DNA from: Periconia sp. R9002
Lineage: Eukaryota; Ascomycota; Dothideomycetes; Pleosporales; Periconiaceae
Direction: 5' to 3'
Length of the DNA stretch: 64,000 nucleotides
Assembly: GCA_023627715.1 (NCBI GenBank)
Contig: JAMAHW010000025.1
Location: 62,001 to 126,000, forward strand
Part shown: in pieces, positions 12,543 through 23,627 of the stretch
How positions within the stretch are numbered: position 1 is the stretch's first letter
How the letters are laid out: each line of letters begins with the position of its first letter
The notes under the pieces: model-generated
Databases searched by the model: none
What the model was told of the DNA's origin: nothing
The model's input: the letters and a program-made list of their open reading frames with translations, nothing else
Program-made: the position numbers and the translations under genes

Positions 12543-13666
12543 GCTGGAAGTTCAGTCGCACGGTTAACAAGGGAAGGCAAACTTACGTTGCGGAATCTCG
12601 ATCCTAGAATTCTGAAATATGGGTTACAAAGAAGCGGGGACGGCAATCTAAGTTCACATTCCCTTATTCCAAATGATGTATGATAATTCAAAGTTTTACA
12701 GTTATTTCAGGTAAAATGGCCTTCGACTGATTTTTCTGCAGGTAAGATATCTTGGCTTGAGTATGCCTTGCGCCACTTCGAATAGATCTGAGTATGTCTT
12801 ATCGGAAAAGGAAGATTAATTACATCATTGTGTGTTTAGCGGCTTACAGGATAATATGCCATTGGTTGCCTCTTTCGATGTTATATAGCCAAGTAACTCA
12901 GATTAGAAATGTCTGCGTAAATCATCGTCATTTCAGCTCGCCAGACTACCTGATACCCCAATGTCAATCATATTGTACCCCGTCTATTACTCAACTTTGT
13001 GTGAAGATGTAGATCACGGTACACTTTCTATTGGATTTTTTTTGTGAACCGGGTTAAACCTGCCCATTTAGTAAACACTTTCTTTTAGACGCTCGGCTTT
13101 TCGACTGCAAGCCACTGTCTTACAACTTTCTTACATATATTGAATTGGATTTCATGGAAGAAGCCTTGTTGCAATGTATGGAGAAATTTTAGGCGAGCTT
13201 GGAGAGCCGATGTGAGTCGCATGAGGGATCAATCAGCGTAATCTCCAATTGCACGGCTTTTGAATGCACCGATTGCAGAATCGGCTGCATTGGGCTCGTT
13301 TCATTGTTGCGATTGGCGACGCCACGTAAGATTATTGTAACCTCAGGTGCTGCATAGTGAATGCCTACGTGCATGTACTGAAATGGCTAGAACCATGCTC
13401 TTTTAATTAAGGCATACCCTTTTACCGAGAGCTTTACAGTGACTATGTGGAATGTATGCTTTCTCAACTTGTTCACTCCTGTAAGTTTTGATATCTGTTT
13501 TGACGCTTCCTTAAGTGCATGTGGTTTTGCACAAAAATTCCATAGAACATACACGTATCAATGTCAGAACTGCCATACGTGTAAAGGTTTCAGATTTCGC
13601 AATGCTCTCATGCAAAAAGATCGATCGGTCACTCATCGCATTGTACCACAGTCCAATTTTCTTGGT
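12543..13666. promoter_or_regulatory. Intergenic: ABC transporter promoter and 3' flank of ATP-grasp-like gene
   Basis: This is AT-rich, with no supportable protein gene. A GTAAGT donor and a CTTCCAG acceptor just before the transporter ATG suggest a short leader intron. Confidence 0.4.
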
Positions 13667-15300
13667 CTATTTACGCATGACTGATGAAAGCCATGCGCCG
13701 CCATGGGTGACGGCGATTACCCGATCGAGACTCGAACGCCATATGCCTGTCGCCACAAATTTTCCATGAATCACATGATATGTTCCCACAAGAGGATACT
13801 GAACCTCACCACAGCCAAGATTCAGTCTGTACAGAAGCGGAGTAATTCGACGTTGAGCGACGTAGCTGGCATGCAAGTTCTCAACATCGACTGACTGCAA
13901 TCTTTCTAGTTTGTGAATCCATTCGTAGTTCGTTAAATCTTCCCCAAATACGATTCCATCCCCCTTTCCGCTCCGTATGGGCTTCAATATGTAGTCGTTT
14001 TTCAGACTGGGGTTTAATTGTGAGTTCTGCAGCAGACTTTGCGCTTCAAGTGACTTCGGCAAAATTGTCTCGACGATTCCCCATCTCAGGGCATCTCCCT
14101 GCGACTGGGTGATCACCCCTCGAGATAGCATATTGGGAACCTCTTGTCTGACAATGCCGAGCATGCGCTTATCATGAACAAGAAGAATAGAACGCATATC
14201 GTTGAAACATAGAAGACTGACTTGACGCTGCATCGCTGGTGTAAGAGCAGCTAGCTCATGCTGATGTAGTTCTAAGCCGATCTGGTGGATCTTCTCAATG
14301 CCTTCATCATGATGAAGATCGTCTGCAAGCGCTTGTTTGTCAATAACGGCAGCATTGCAATCTTTTCCAGTCGTGCAAAAAAGCCGATACCCAGAGGGAT
14401 GACTTGGGTCATGCAAAAGTCGAAGATCGGCAGGACGGATGACACGAGGCTTGGTTCCAAACCGCTTCGAGAATTCATGGATGAAAAAGTGGATATCCAT
14501 TCCAGGCTCTTCGCCTTTCAAGAGGTGGAGAGGCAGGTCCGGATCGAAAAGCTGGAGTAGTTCGTGGAACAACTAAGCAATATTAGCAGGAAATTTACTT
14601 ATGGAAGACATCTTGAAAAGTGATGGTTTATTCTCGGTGATAATTTCTGCGGATCAATTCAATACTTACCTCCATTGGATCAGGGATATCATTGTGCCCA
14701 GATGCATTCTCGCTAATCGCTTGCGGCACCATCTTTCTCAGGGCGCATTGACTATACGCTTCAAGCAGGTACCCATTGAAGGAAAATCGAGCATTGATTT
14801 CGGTTACTGTGAAGTTCTCCTCAGTGTAAGCGTGATGCGCAGTACGACTTTGTTCTACCATAAAGTCGGGCCTCCAAGATCCCATTGAGCTGGAAAACTT
14901 CTTGGTCATCCCAAGTGTACTTTGTTTATTAACCCACTAAGATGCTTGTTTGTTAAATGTAATACTGATGTGAACCGTGTGGGGATAAGCTTACTCTCAA
15001 AAGACCCTCCTCATCTTCGCTTAGCGGCATCCTCTTTGGGAATTGAGCATCCGGGTCAGACCACCACCGCGAGATGATATCCTCGATCGCTATAGTGATC
15101 GCTTCTTGTAATGCTTTCAATTGCTGTAAATGGTGTCTTCTAATGAGGATCGGCATCGGACAGGCACTTCGATATACCTGATTCGGCCAAACAGAGCTGG
15201 GAGCTGATTCTAACAGCGCGGCATGGTAGTTTTGGTATTGTAGCTCGTGCGTAAGCTTTCCAGCGCCAATTTCAATCTGATGCAGCCCAGAAGTTGACAT
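13667..15300 (-). CDS. Uncharacterised fungal protein with ATP-grasp-like features (possible peptide/amide ligase)
   Basis: Three exons (14995-15300, 14670-14900, 13667-14572) with 94- and 97-nt introns give 480 residues. The central part has GSWRPDF and then TEINARFSFNGY. The C-terminal half has VHDKRMLGI and YILKPIRSGKGDGIVFG, which resembles the ATP-binding Lys plus Gly-rich loop of ATP-grasp enzymes such as glutathionylspermidine-synthase-like proteins. If so, it would join a carboxylate to an amine through an acyl phosphate. No signal peptide or membrane segment is visible. It is divergent from the dioxygenase 440 bp away, suggesting a shared promoter. The gene model is firm; the enzyme class is my inference from motifs, and the substrate is unknown. 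Confidence 0.72.
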
Positions 15301-15741
15301 TCTGATGTATCTTAGGCTGAAATTCAAAGTTTGGATTGATTTGGCTCAACATCCACACAAGAGAGGCGGTAAAGAAGACACGGTTGTCTTATATCTATTC
15401 GAACTGTGTCGATACCCAGGGTAGCAATACTCTGTGATTATCAAATTTTATTTCATATTTCATTCGAAAGGCATTGTACGGAGATACTCGGTATCAAAAG
15501 CTTGACTTGGTCATTAAATTTGTGCGACTCTTCAGCTACGCCATAATTCGAAGCTGTGACAAGCTTCTGACGCGTCATGAACCCACAGTGAAAAATACTA
15601 TCCCGTAAACACGCAAATATTGACGGTAATGAGGTGTAACTGCTTTTTTCGGCACCTCCCGTTCACACCGCTGTTGATATTGTGAAGTAAGGCGTGGCTA
15701 GGGATCTCCGATCGTATACATATCTTCTCCGACAGCAACTT
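15301..15741. promoter_or_regulatory. Bidirectional promoter between ATP-grasp-like and dioxygenase genes
   Basis: This 441-bp AT-rich gap separates two divergent start codons, so the genes are probably co-regulated. I could not pick out a convincing operator by eye. Confidence 0.5.
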
Positions 15742-16773
15742 ATGAAATTCACCCTGGAACAACCCAAAGATTACTCAATTTACCCCTTTATTGAATCATT
15801 CACACTAGACAGTTCCTATAGAATGTTTCGTGGCATTCCTTTTATTTGTAATATCTCGCTGAGAAGTTACCGTTTCCAGTATTGCTCGTCTGTACCTCCA
15901 AGATGTCCCACCCATTCTGGTTTACCCGTTACATTTTCCACCGCCCAAAGAGTCTTTCCGATAGAAAGCATCGAGGTCCCAGAACTTCGATACTCGAAAA
16001 ACTCCGATCATGTTGCTCGAGTATCCAAAATACTTGCAGAAGCCGGAATTCTCAAGATCAGTCTCCAATTCCCAGATCCCAAGAGCGATTACGTCAACAC
16101 ATTAGTGCTTGGATTGCATAAAAACCACGGTCATCATCTTCCAATCACTCACAGCGGTCTCCGAGGCGCATTCTGGGATGTCCGTCCAGCTGTGAGCAAC
16201 TTCCAAGGAGGAGCGTATCAAGCGCGATCAGAAACAATGGAAAACTTCCCCTGGCATACTGACTGCTGCTACGAAATGCATCCTCCAAGGTATTTTGCTC
16301 TACACGTACTTCAACATGATCGTCATGGTGGTGGTGCGTTATCCGTGATGAGTGTCACCAAGATCCTACACCACCTTTCGCCGGAAACAATCGCCGCCTT
16401 AAGTTGTCCAGAATTTAAGATCAAGGTTCCGGAGGAGTTTATCAAGGACCCTACTCAGAGGTGGATTGTCGGTAGTATTTTAGCGGCCAATCCTGTAAAC
16501 AAGAAAATATCGATGAGATTTCGAAGGGATCTCATGAGCGCTTTGACCACAAGAGCATCCCAGGCTTTGGCAGAGTTGGATATGTTGCTGCAGGACGCAG
16601 GGTTTCAGTCGTCCTTGACCCTTCGTCTCTCAGCCCAGGATCTGCCCAGCGGTTCAGTAATAGTTATCGATAATCGGAAGTGGCTGCATGCTAGAAATCA
16701 GATCAACGATCCGGAACGCCATCTGCGCCGTGTAAGGTGGGATGCCGTTCCGCTAGGTAACGATGGTACATGA
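15742..16773 (+). CDS. TauD/TfdA-family Fe(II)/2-oxoglutarate dioxygenase
   Basis: This is a non-haem iron oxygenase of 343 residues in one exon that would hydroxylate, desaturate or cleave a small substrate. The facial triad is visible: HTD in PWHTDCCYE, and the distal His in RKWLHARN, followed by the 2-oxoglutarate-binding Arg in RHLRRVRWD. The N-terminal region before SIEVPELRY is poorly conserved and basic (MFRGIPFICNISLRSYRF), so the ATG at 15823 (316 residues) is an alternative start and might expose a mitochondrial-type leader. It sits between a divergent ATP-grasp-like gene and a co-directional adenylate-forming gene. The substrate is unknown. Confidence 0.85.
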   Translation: MKFTLEQPKDYSIYPFIESFTLDSSYRMFRGIPFICNISLRSYRFQYCSSVPPRCPTHSGLPVTFSTAQRVFPIESIEVPELRYSKNSDHVARVSKILAEAGILKISLQFPDPKSDYVNTLVLGLHKNHGHHLPITHSGLRGAFWDVRPAVSNFQGGAYQARSETMENFPWHTDCCYEMHPPRYFALHVLQHDRHGGGALSVMSVTKILHHLSPETIAALSCPEFKIKVPEEFIKDPTQRWIVGSILAANPVNKKISMRFRRDLMSALTTRASQALAELDMLLQDAGFQSSLTLRLSAQDLPSGSVIVIDNRKWLHARNQINDPERHLRRVRWDAVPLGNDGT

Positions 16774-17319
16774 ATCTATTTTCGTCGTATGTCGTACTTT
16801 TTGCGCCATAGCTTACTTGTGGAACTGTATGCGAAACTAATAGGGAATTTATACATAAACATATACTAAATGGTTACTCACAGAAATGCACCACGATCGC
16901 ATCGTGGAAGTTTTCATATTGGGTATGACAAATTAATAATGGTTCCTTGGGTGTAGGAACCTGCAGGTGGTCACTTGGCGTTTAGATCTCGATTGGATAG
17001 ATCGAGATAACGTTCTGTTCAGCTTCATTTACACAATGACGTGGCATCTTTTCTGCCCCAGAGACATCGAATGTTTCACCAAGTACTCTCTCGCCGGTTA
17101 TACATATCGATGCTACACAATTCCGAGGACTAGGCTCCATTACGGTTATGGCACATTCAATACCTGGGCATGACAATGGCCAGGTCAAACATGGTGTCCA
17201 TCATGCGTGAATCCTAGCTGATGAGAACTAACCCAGGGAAGCTGGCACGGGTTTCTATCCATATATATCTCAAATGACTGTATTTTTCCGACAATTCAAA
17301 ACTTGGATCATTCGGTATC
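16774..17319. promoter_or_regulatory. Intergenic: promoter of adenylate-forming enzyme
   Basis: This gap of about 550 bp shows no gene. It should contain the promoter of the next gene. Confidence 0.35.
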
Positions 17320-18892
17320 ATGCCGTACGCAGCAGTGACAATCAATAAGCAACATTATCCAAAATTATCCGACATGTCATCTACCACTCCATACCCATTG
17401 AAGGATGTCCTATCTGTTGCTCGCATCCACCCTTTTTATACTCCGGTAATCAAGTATCCACCTAGCGATGACAAGATTCTTGCGGCAAGAAAACAGGCCA
17501 ACGAGATAGCTTCAGAATCAGACCTGAACGCACATCCACTGACCTGGAAGAGTGATCTGTGAGACAAAAAGGACATAGGAATATAAAAGTGCAAGCTGAC
17601 TCCACAAAGTTACAAATCAATCAAACGGCTTATGCACGACACCAGCCGCGAAAACCACTTCCGTCGCCGTTCGTACCTCAGCAACACCGGTGGTGACTCA
17701 GGATCCACCCCTCTATTCTTTGCCACTGATGTGTATGAGAACCGCCACGCTCGATCGATTTTTGGCGGCCTGATCCGTCGTGCTGGCTTGATAGAAGACA
17801 CAGACTTTGTCGTTACAACGCATGCTAGCGGGGGGCTGTATAGGTAGGTACACTTACACCCTCATTTCATTTGTTTGCAGAATGCAATACTGATTATAGA
17901 TCTTTGGCAGGTCGCTAGACCTCATGACCGAGATTCTTGAATCTGCAGGGGCATCTGTCCTCGCTGCCGGACACATGTTACCACCAGAAGATGTAGTAGG
18001 CCTAATCGTAAAGTACCACGCCAATGTTCTCACAGGCGACGCAAGCCAGATTGTTTCTGTTATTCATTACGCATCCACTCGTCCAAAAGAGCAAATCTGT
18101 GCTCTTAAGCTTGACAAAATCATATATACCTCGTCAGGTCTGACTGCATTCCAGCGATCACAAATCCTCGCTGTTCTTCCCAATGTCCAAATCTATTCCA
18201 TTCTGGGCAGCGCAGAGGCAGGTCCGTATGGAGTCAGTTGCTCGCATCTGTTCAGTAGGGATTGGGCCATTTCATCGCACGAAGATTTCATCTACGATAC
18301 CCGAGAGATGAGGATTGAAATTCTCCCCGCTTCAACGACAGAGCAGGATGCCACGCCCGAACCGGTATGCGACGGCGAGCAAGGTGTCATCGTGCAAACA
18401 TCTCTGATGCGCTTGCGCAATCCGCTCGTACGATATGTCACAGGCGACGTCGGTTCGCTGCATCCTGTCGCAGAAAACATTAAGAAAGCTATTCCTGGTC
18501 TGAACGAGCCGCATTACCGTGTTCTTCGTTTGCAGGGTAGAGACCATCGCTTCAGTTTTGAATGGGATGGGGAATATATCGAGTTCAGCAACTTCAGTGA
18601 CCTCATGAATGATCCAAAGTGTGGAGTTCTGCAATGGCAGGTTCTACTTGATAAGATGGAGGGCTCAGGGGAGGAATTGTTGGAGGTGCGTCTCGTACGC
18701 GCGCCTTCTGCAGACCAAAATGACGAAAACGTTCATTCTATGGAGGAGCTGACGCGTGCGGTTGAGTCTTTCTTTCAAGTCCACAGGCAAAATCGCTATC
18801 GGTTCAACCTGGCGTTCTTGAGAAATGATAGTACGTTTGAAAGGAGTGGAACAGGGAGGAAGATCATCAAGTTTATTGACAATTTTCACTAG
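17320..18892 (+). CDS. PaaK-like AMP-dependent synthetase/ligase (ANL superfamily)
   Basis: This enzyme of 484 residues would activate a carboxylic acid as acyl-AMP. Exons are 17320-17558, 17610-17843 and 17911-18892. The N-terminal HPFYTPV pattern is typical of phenylacetate-CoA-ligase relatives. The ATP loop is SNTGGDSGSTP, A5 is the GSAEAGPYG region, A7 is VRYVTGDVG, the hinge is LQGRDHRF and the C-terminal GTGRKIIKF keeps the A10-type Lys. No carrier-protein domain is fused, so CoA or a free amine would accept the acyl group; the neighbouring ATP-grasp-like protein could use the product. ATG 17374 is an in-frame alternative start. The second intron has three possible acceptors; 17910 keeps the motif GLYRSLDLMTE. 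Confidence 0.82.
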
Positions 18893-19225
18893 ACAGAAAT
18901 TATGTCATTAGTCAGCTGAAGGATGAAGCTTGTCGCAGTTGGGCGTGATAGGTGCACAGTGGTGAGATCAATACTGCAGTCGCTAGCGTAACAGCTCCCT
19001 CAGCTGCAATTGATTCCTCTAGATGGATACGAATACGCATAATGTGACCTCCATCACGCCATTTCAGGAGATAAACGTTTCTCAGAGTTTATAGCGTCGT
19101 TGTTCTTCTCCTCCACGTTTCCAGCCTTCGAATTTAGCACCCTTAACTTATTCCAGTAGGAATATCTCCTTACTCTTCTGCCTCTACATTAAATCTCAAG
19201 TGACCTTTCCCTTCGAATTCGAACC
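18893..19225. other. Intergenic
   Basis: No gene seen. It should hold the 5' region of the MACPF-like pseudogene. Confidence 0.3.
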
Positions 19226-20557
19226 ATGACTTCCAAAATCGTGCGGCTTGGAGGAACCCCTGTGACAGGTCTTGGCCAAGGCTACAACTCCTTCACAACA
19301 TATGCTTTTCCAACTGCATTGGAGTGGGAGCGCAACGATTTAACCCCAGCATCACAAACAGCAAACATCCACAATTGCAAAACAGAAGAGGAAGTATACA
19401 GGAGCTTAGGGATCTCAGCCTCTGTCGCAGCATCGTTCATTCAATGGGGCTCCTTCAAATTCAGAGTTGAATTTACGCAAAGTCTCAAAATCACTTCTAC
19501 GACAATCACCATTCTTGTCGTGGCGACGCGGTAAAAAAAATGGAGACTGTCAAGTCAATCAAACTTCTCGAGCCGTTCTGCTTGACTCTCGACCATTTCA
19601 GATCTCACGGCGATTCATACGTATCCACGATCCAAACCGGAGGATCCTACATGGCCGCATACTGCTACACGGCCCATTCGCAAACGCAGTTCGAGAAGCT
19701 CACCGAAGCTGCTGACACGGTTTTCAGATATGCGACGACAGAGTTCAAGGCCGAGTTCGCGGCTGACCTCGAAGACCTGACCACACAATTTGAGATCACA
19801 TCAAACTTCCAGCAGGTCTTGATTGGAAGCTCTACGCAGAATCTGCCCTCTTCTGATGAAGTGGTCCCGTGGGTTTTGAACTTTGGTTCCATCGTCTTAG
19901 AGGGCCACAGGTCATGAACTTCAGTGTTCAGCAGTACTCATCAATTCAGGGCTGCCCGAAAGAGTTTGAGACCATCGATGCGAACCGCCACGCCTGGGTT
20001 TCGGACGACGCAATCTTGCAAAGGCGAGCAGTTTCGGACGTGCTCCTGGATGCCAAAGCAGCTCTTTCAGCAATCAAAGACGTCACTGCCTTATACAGTA
20101 TCTACGAACGTCGCCTCTAGCTTAGAAAGCCACAGGGATCAATTGAAGCAAATAATCGATATGATAAGCATCTGGCTTACAGCTGTACGGAATGACCCGA
20201 CCAAAGAATACGAGATTGGAAATGTCGAAGTTTCGTCGCTCTCCTTGCCTCAACCCGTATTCAAACTCCACTTCTACAACAATTCGAAATTGCTTGAGTT
20301 CTTTACCCTCTTCTTTCGCCCGTTTTCTTCCCTATACTAAATGCGACGATAGCCAAGCCGAAGTCGACCATCCCGACTGGACCGGCGAATGGGAGGTAGT
20401 AACCACATACACACCACCTCAGACCGGCGAAGCCAACCGGACCCAAGCGCGATTCGTTGGTTGGTGGGGTACCACGAGTACGAAGTCAAATACGCTAGTA
20501 CGGTCCATAGCACTGATATGGGTTGTGTTTGGCCCACCTGTCTGGCTTGAGTTATAG
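19226..20557 (+). pseudogene. MACPF-like (perforin-fold) protein, frameshifted pseudogene
   Basis: The reading frame begins at ATG 19226 and is carried through four overlapping frames. The breaks lie near 19532-19540 (a TAA directly before a run of eight A), near 19900-19918, near 20095-20120, and again around 20300-20345. Segments resemble fungal MACPF-domain proteins: an N-terminal LGQGYNSFT, a strand ending ILVVATR, then a FRSHGDSYV...TGGSY block like the MACPF signature, and VPWVLNF further on. The candidate GT-AG pairs at the breaks are far too short to be introns. It is most simply a decaying pore-former-like gene; assembly indels at the homopolymer could explain one break but hardly all. 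No active product is predicted. Confidence 0.7.
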
Positions 20558-21801
20558 ACGCAAAAACGCACGCGGGAACAGGGGAGGATGGCGTGGGAGG
20601 TGGTGGAGATTGAAGAAACTGTGATTGTGGACGAATTGGTCAGGTAGTGGCTATGGGACGTCTTTTGTTATGTTGGGGAGTAGCCGTGATATGCTACGTG
20701 GCAGACTGTCTGCGTAAAATTCTATTTTCTTCATACTGGTCTCTCCTTGACTTTAATTTCAATGCTGCGTAAGAGCAACCAGAAGCGCCTAGGAAAAAAC
20801 CCTCCAAGTTGAGCGATATAGTTGCTAAGGTCATTGTGTAAACATGAATTGAGCGGTACTCTTCCGATTCTTACTCTCTTCCATTCTATTCGTTCTACAG
20901 TAAGACACCACAGATTTCGATCAAATTATTTGTCACATCTTCAATAAAATGTTTCTTTAACCACCTTGGTGACCAAGTTCCCCCCGCCAACCGGAACGAT
21001 TATCACATTAACCACGCACGATCCTACACGGTAAGACCAAGACCAACTTCCTACTTAGACACAATTCCAAACCCCTGTTTCAAATCTACTCAAACAACAA
21101 AAACTAGCACGAAAACTCCTCTAGATAAACAGGAGAAGTACTCATTCAGCTTACGCGTCATGCTCCAGCCACAGTTGCATATCTACCTTTCTACCTAGTC
21201 TCCCCCCCATCGATCCCTCCGTCACATTTCATCTTGATCGTATTAGATCATAACCCGGCCTATACTGCTCTCAAGCTTAAGACCCAATCCATCATGGTGT
21301 GGTGGGCGCATTGATACCCCTCACCACACCAGACCACCACCACCGCCCAACCACGTGCAAGCCACCACACAGTTGAGTAGTGTGATCAGGTGAGGATACG
21401 AGAAGGGATTGGAGAGCTTCTTTACCTGCTCTTTGCTGGTAAATGTAGAGCATGTGTAGGTAGGGGAGGAGGTAGTGGGTTGGTTTGTACTATCAATCCG
21501 TATTGTTTTGGCAAGTCTACCGTTGCACCCGTCTCTTATGGGCTTGCTGTATTTCTATCTGCTCTTACACTTACATATATGCTTCAATTTTTCGCTCTGT
21601 ATTTAGAACCACAAATTTCATTCCATCAAGCAGAATCTATATTTACATGATATTATAATACATTTGAAAAATCCCGCATACGATCAAATCCATATCCCCT
21701 CCCTCCCTCCTAAACACAACGCACTACCCCGGTACATCTTCCTGCGCCTCGACCCAAAGCCCTCAAAACAAATCTTACATTAGGAAAATCCCCCGCCGCC
21801 C
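20558..21801. other. Gene-free intergenic region
   Basis: About 1.2 kb with no supportable gene. It has C-rich and CA-rich stretches (for example CCACCACACAG near 21365) and an AT-rich end near 21650. The short open frames have no family resemblance. Confidence 0.35.
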
Positions 21802-22921
21802 TCACTCACTGACGTACGCCGTTATATCCTTGAAAGCCGAATGAAGTGATCTCCTTGCACTGCGTTCTTTACGACGGATAGGCAAAGTGAGTTTGCTGAC
21901 TGATCTCTTGGGATAGATGGCCGGCGTGCTGACGAGCTTTCCGTCCTGGGCTTCTTGGGCGTTGGTGCTGAGCTTGAAGTGCTTGTCGCCGAGGATGGCG
22001 AGGAGGCCGAAGAAGGCTATTCGCGAGTCAGATTTAATAGCGAATGCTGTTTTTTGGTATCATTTTTACCGTAGTTTTCAGCGTTTCTAATGGCCTCCGC
22101 TGTATTTTTCTGTATGATGTTTCGCCACCCGTATGGCGTCTCCCCCATGTCGAAAGCTACGCGTGTGGGAAAAAACGCAGTTAGCAAATGACGTTCGTCT
22201 GCGTTATAGGTAAGCTTGCTCTGGACGTACTGTTGAATGCAGGAATGTGCGTGAGCTCATGCAGCATAGTGACACTCAGCAGCTCCTGCAACCCATCTTC
22301 CGTCAACTTCGTCTGCGAAAAATCCGTATTTGGATCTAAATCCCCCACCCTCGCAATTTCCTCCTCTACGGAACTGCAGAGTGACATGGTAGCTCTTGCG
22401 GGGTTCTGCGTCGTGAACCGCGCGTCTGTGACATAAAAAACCTCGGCCATGGTACTCGCATTCTTGCAGCCCGGTTCCCCTCGATAACGAATCCCGTTGA
22501 CGGAGTCGATCCAGAGCTGTTCCTCGGGCGGCCGGCGGGAGTTGGGATTGGGCAGCGTGCGGCCTTTGTAGCGGCGGTCTTTGATCAGTGTCCAGCGGGC
22601 ATCTTGGTCGCAGTAGATGCGCACGTCGGAGGTTTTGAGATCGAAGGATTCCGTGAGTTGAGAGATTCCGGACATGATGCGGCGGACTTCTGTTACTGCA
22701 TTGGCGTCGCCGGTGTTTGTGTTGTAGACTCGTTGAAATGCCGCTTGTATGTCTGCGTCGTTGCTGCCGAGACGCGCATTGGAGCGAAGAGCCATGTGGA
22801 GGGATTCGGGGAGTGCTCGAGCGACGGCTGGATACGCATCACATGAATGATCCATATAGTAGTTGAGAGCGGTGGAAGGAACGCTGAAAGTTAAGACCGA
22901 AAGAAGGAGAAGACGCGCCAT
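21802..22921 (-). CDS. Secreted zinc metallopeptidase-like protein (HELTH motif, M35-like zincin)
   Basis: Exons 22231-22921, 22070-22156 and 21802-22016 give 330 residues. The N-terminus MARLLLLSVLTFSVPSTA is a signal peptide. The catalytic motif is LLSVTMLHELTHIPAF (HExxH). After the first intron come YGW and AENYAFF, which match the YGW...NA(E/D)NYA(F/Y)F pattern of fungal deuterolysin-like or putative-peptidase domains. Cys residues are spaced through the prodomain. The open frame extends upstream of 22921, but that Met directly precedes the hydrophobic leader and is the sensible start. It probably acts outside the cell on proteins. Substrate and exact family (M35 or a related fungal zincin) are not settled. 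Confidence 0.85.
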
Positions 22922-23627
22922 TGTGAGTGTGACACACGACATACACTTGATGGCAGTTAGGGCAGACGAGGAAGCGACAGACGACGGGAGAGCAGGGAGC
23001 AATCGACTATTGTCCGATTTGTATATGGTCTTCCGAGACCGATCCTTTAGATCGGATCGGAGGTTGCCCCTTACGAAAAAACCCCTGGCAACTGAATGTT
23101 TTGACTGATTAAATATAGGCGGTGGAGGCTATGTATCCGGCCCCAATCTATTGTTTCGCAATACGGTGCGACGACTAATGATAGATCAACAGATCTGATT
23201 CGCTATATGGGGTTTTCTTTCGTATTCGGCTCCAGGACGATCTGCAATCTGCTAATCTCCATTGCGTTCGAAACCAAGTGGCGTTCGTACAGTTTGTAAG
23301 TATGAATCATGCGGGGCCGGGCTTTTTAATAGTTAGCAGAAGTACCTGACAAGGCTGAGGATGATTGGACTCTGACAGAAGCGGCCTCTTGAGTGTGGTG
23401 CGAGGATGAAGGGGGCGCAGGTACGGCGCGGTACGAAAATAGAGGACATGCAGCGAAACTGGAAATGATCGGAAAGCAGGGCGAGATTTGAGGACCAACC
23501 TCCGATGAGGAGCTCGTATCCAGAATAATTCCTACCATTGAACCAGAGTTGTTGTAGACAATCACCTTTAAAGGGTCAGTCATTTCGCGATTTTGCCCTG
23601 CCTTCTTCCAAGCGTGATATCCTGAAC
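22922..23627. promoter_or_regulatory. Divergent promoter region of two secreted-protein genes
   Basis: The metallopeptidase starts leftward and the Cys-rich secreted protein starts rightward from this 706-bp gap. No other gene is supported. Confidence 0.4.

Noticed and set aside
19530..19918. Short GT-AG pairs that might splice out the frame breaks in the MACPF-like gene
   Set aside because: The intervals are about 14-45 nt and would remove conserved residues, so they are not credible introns.
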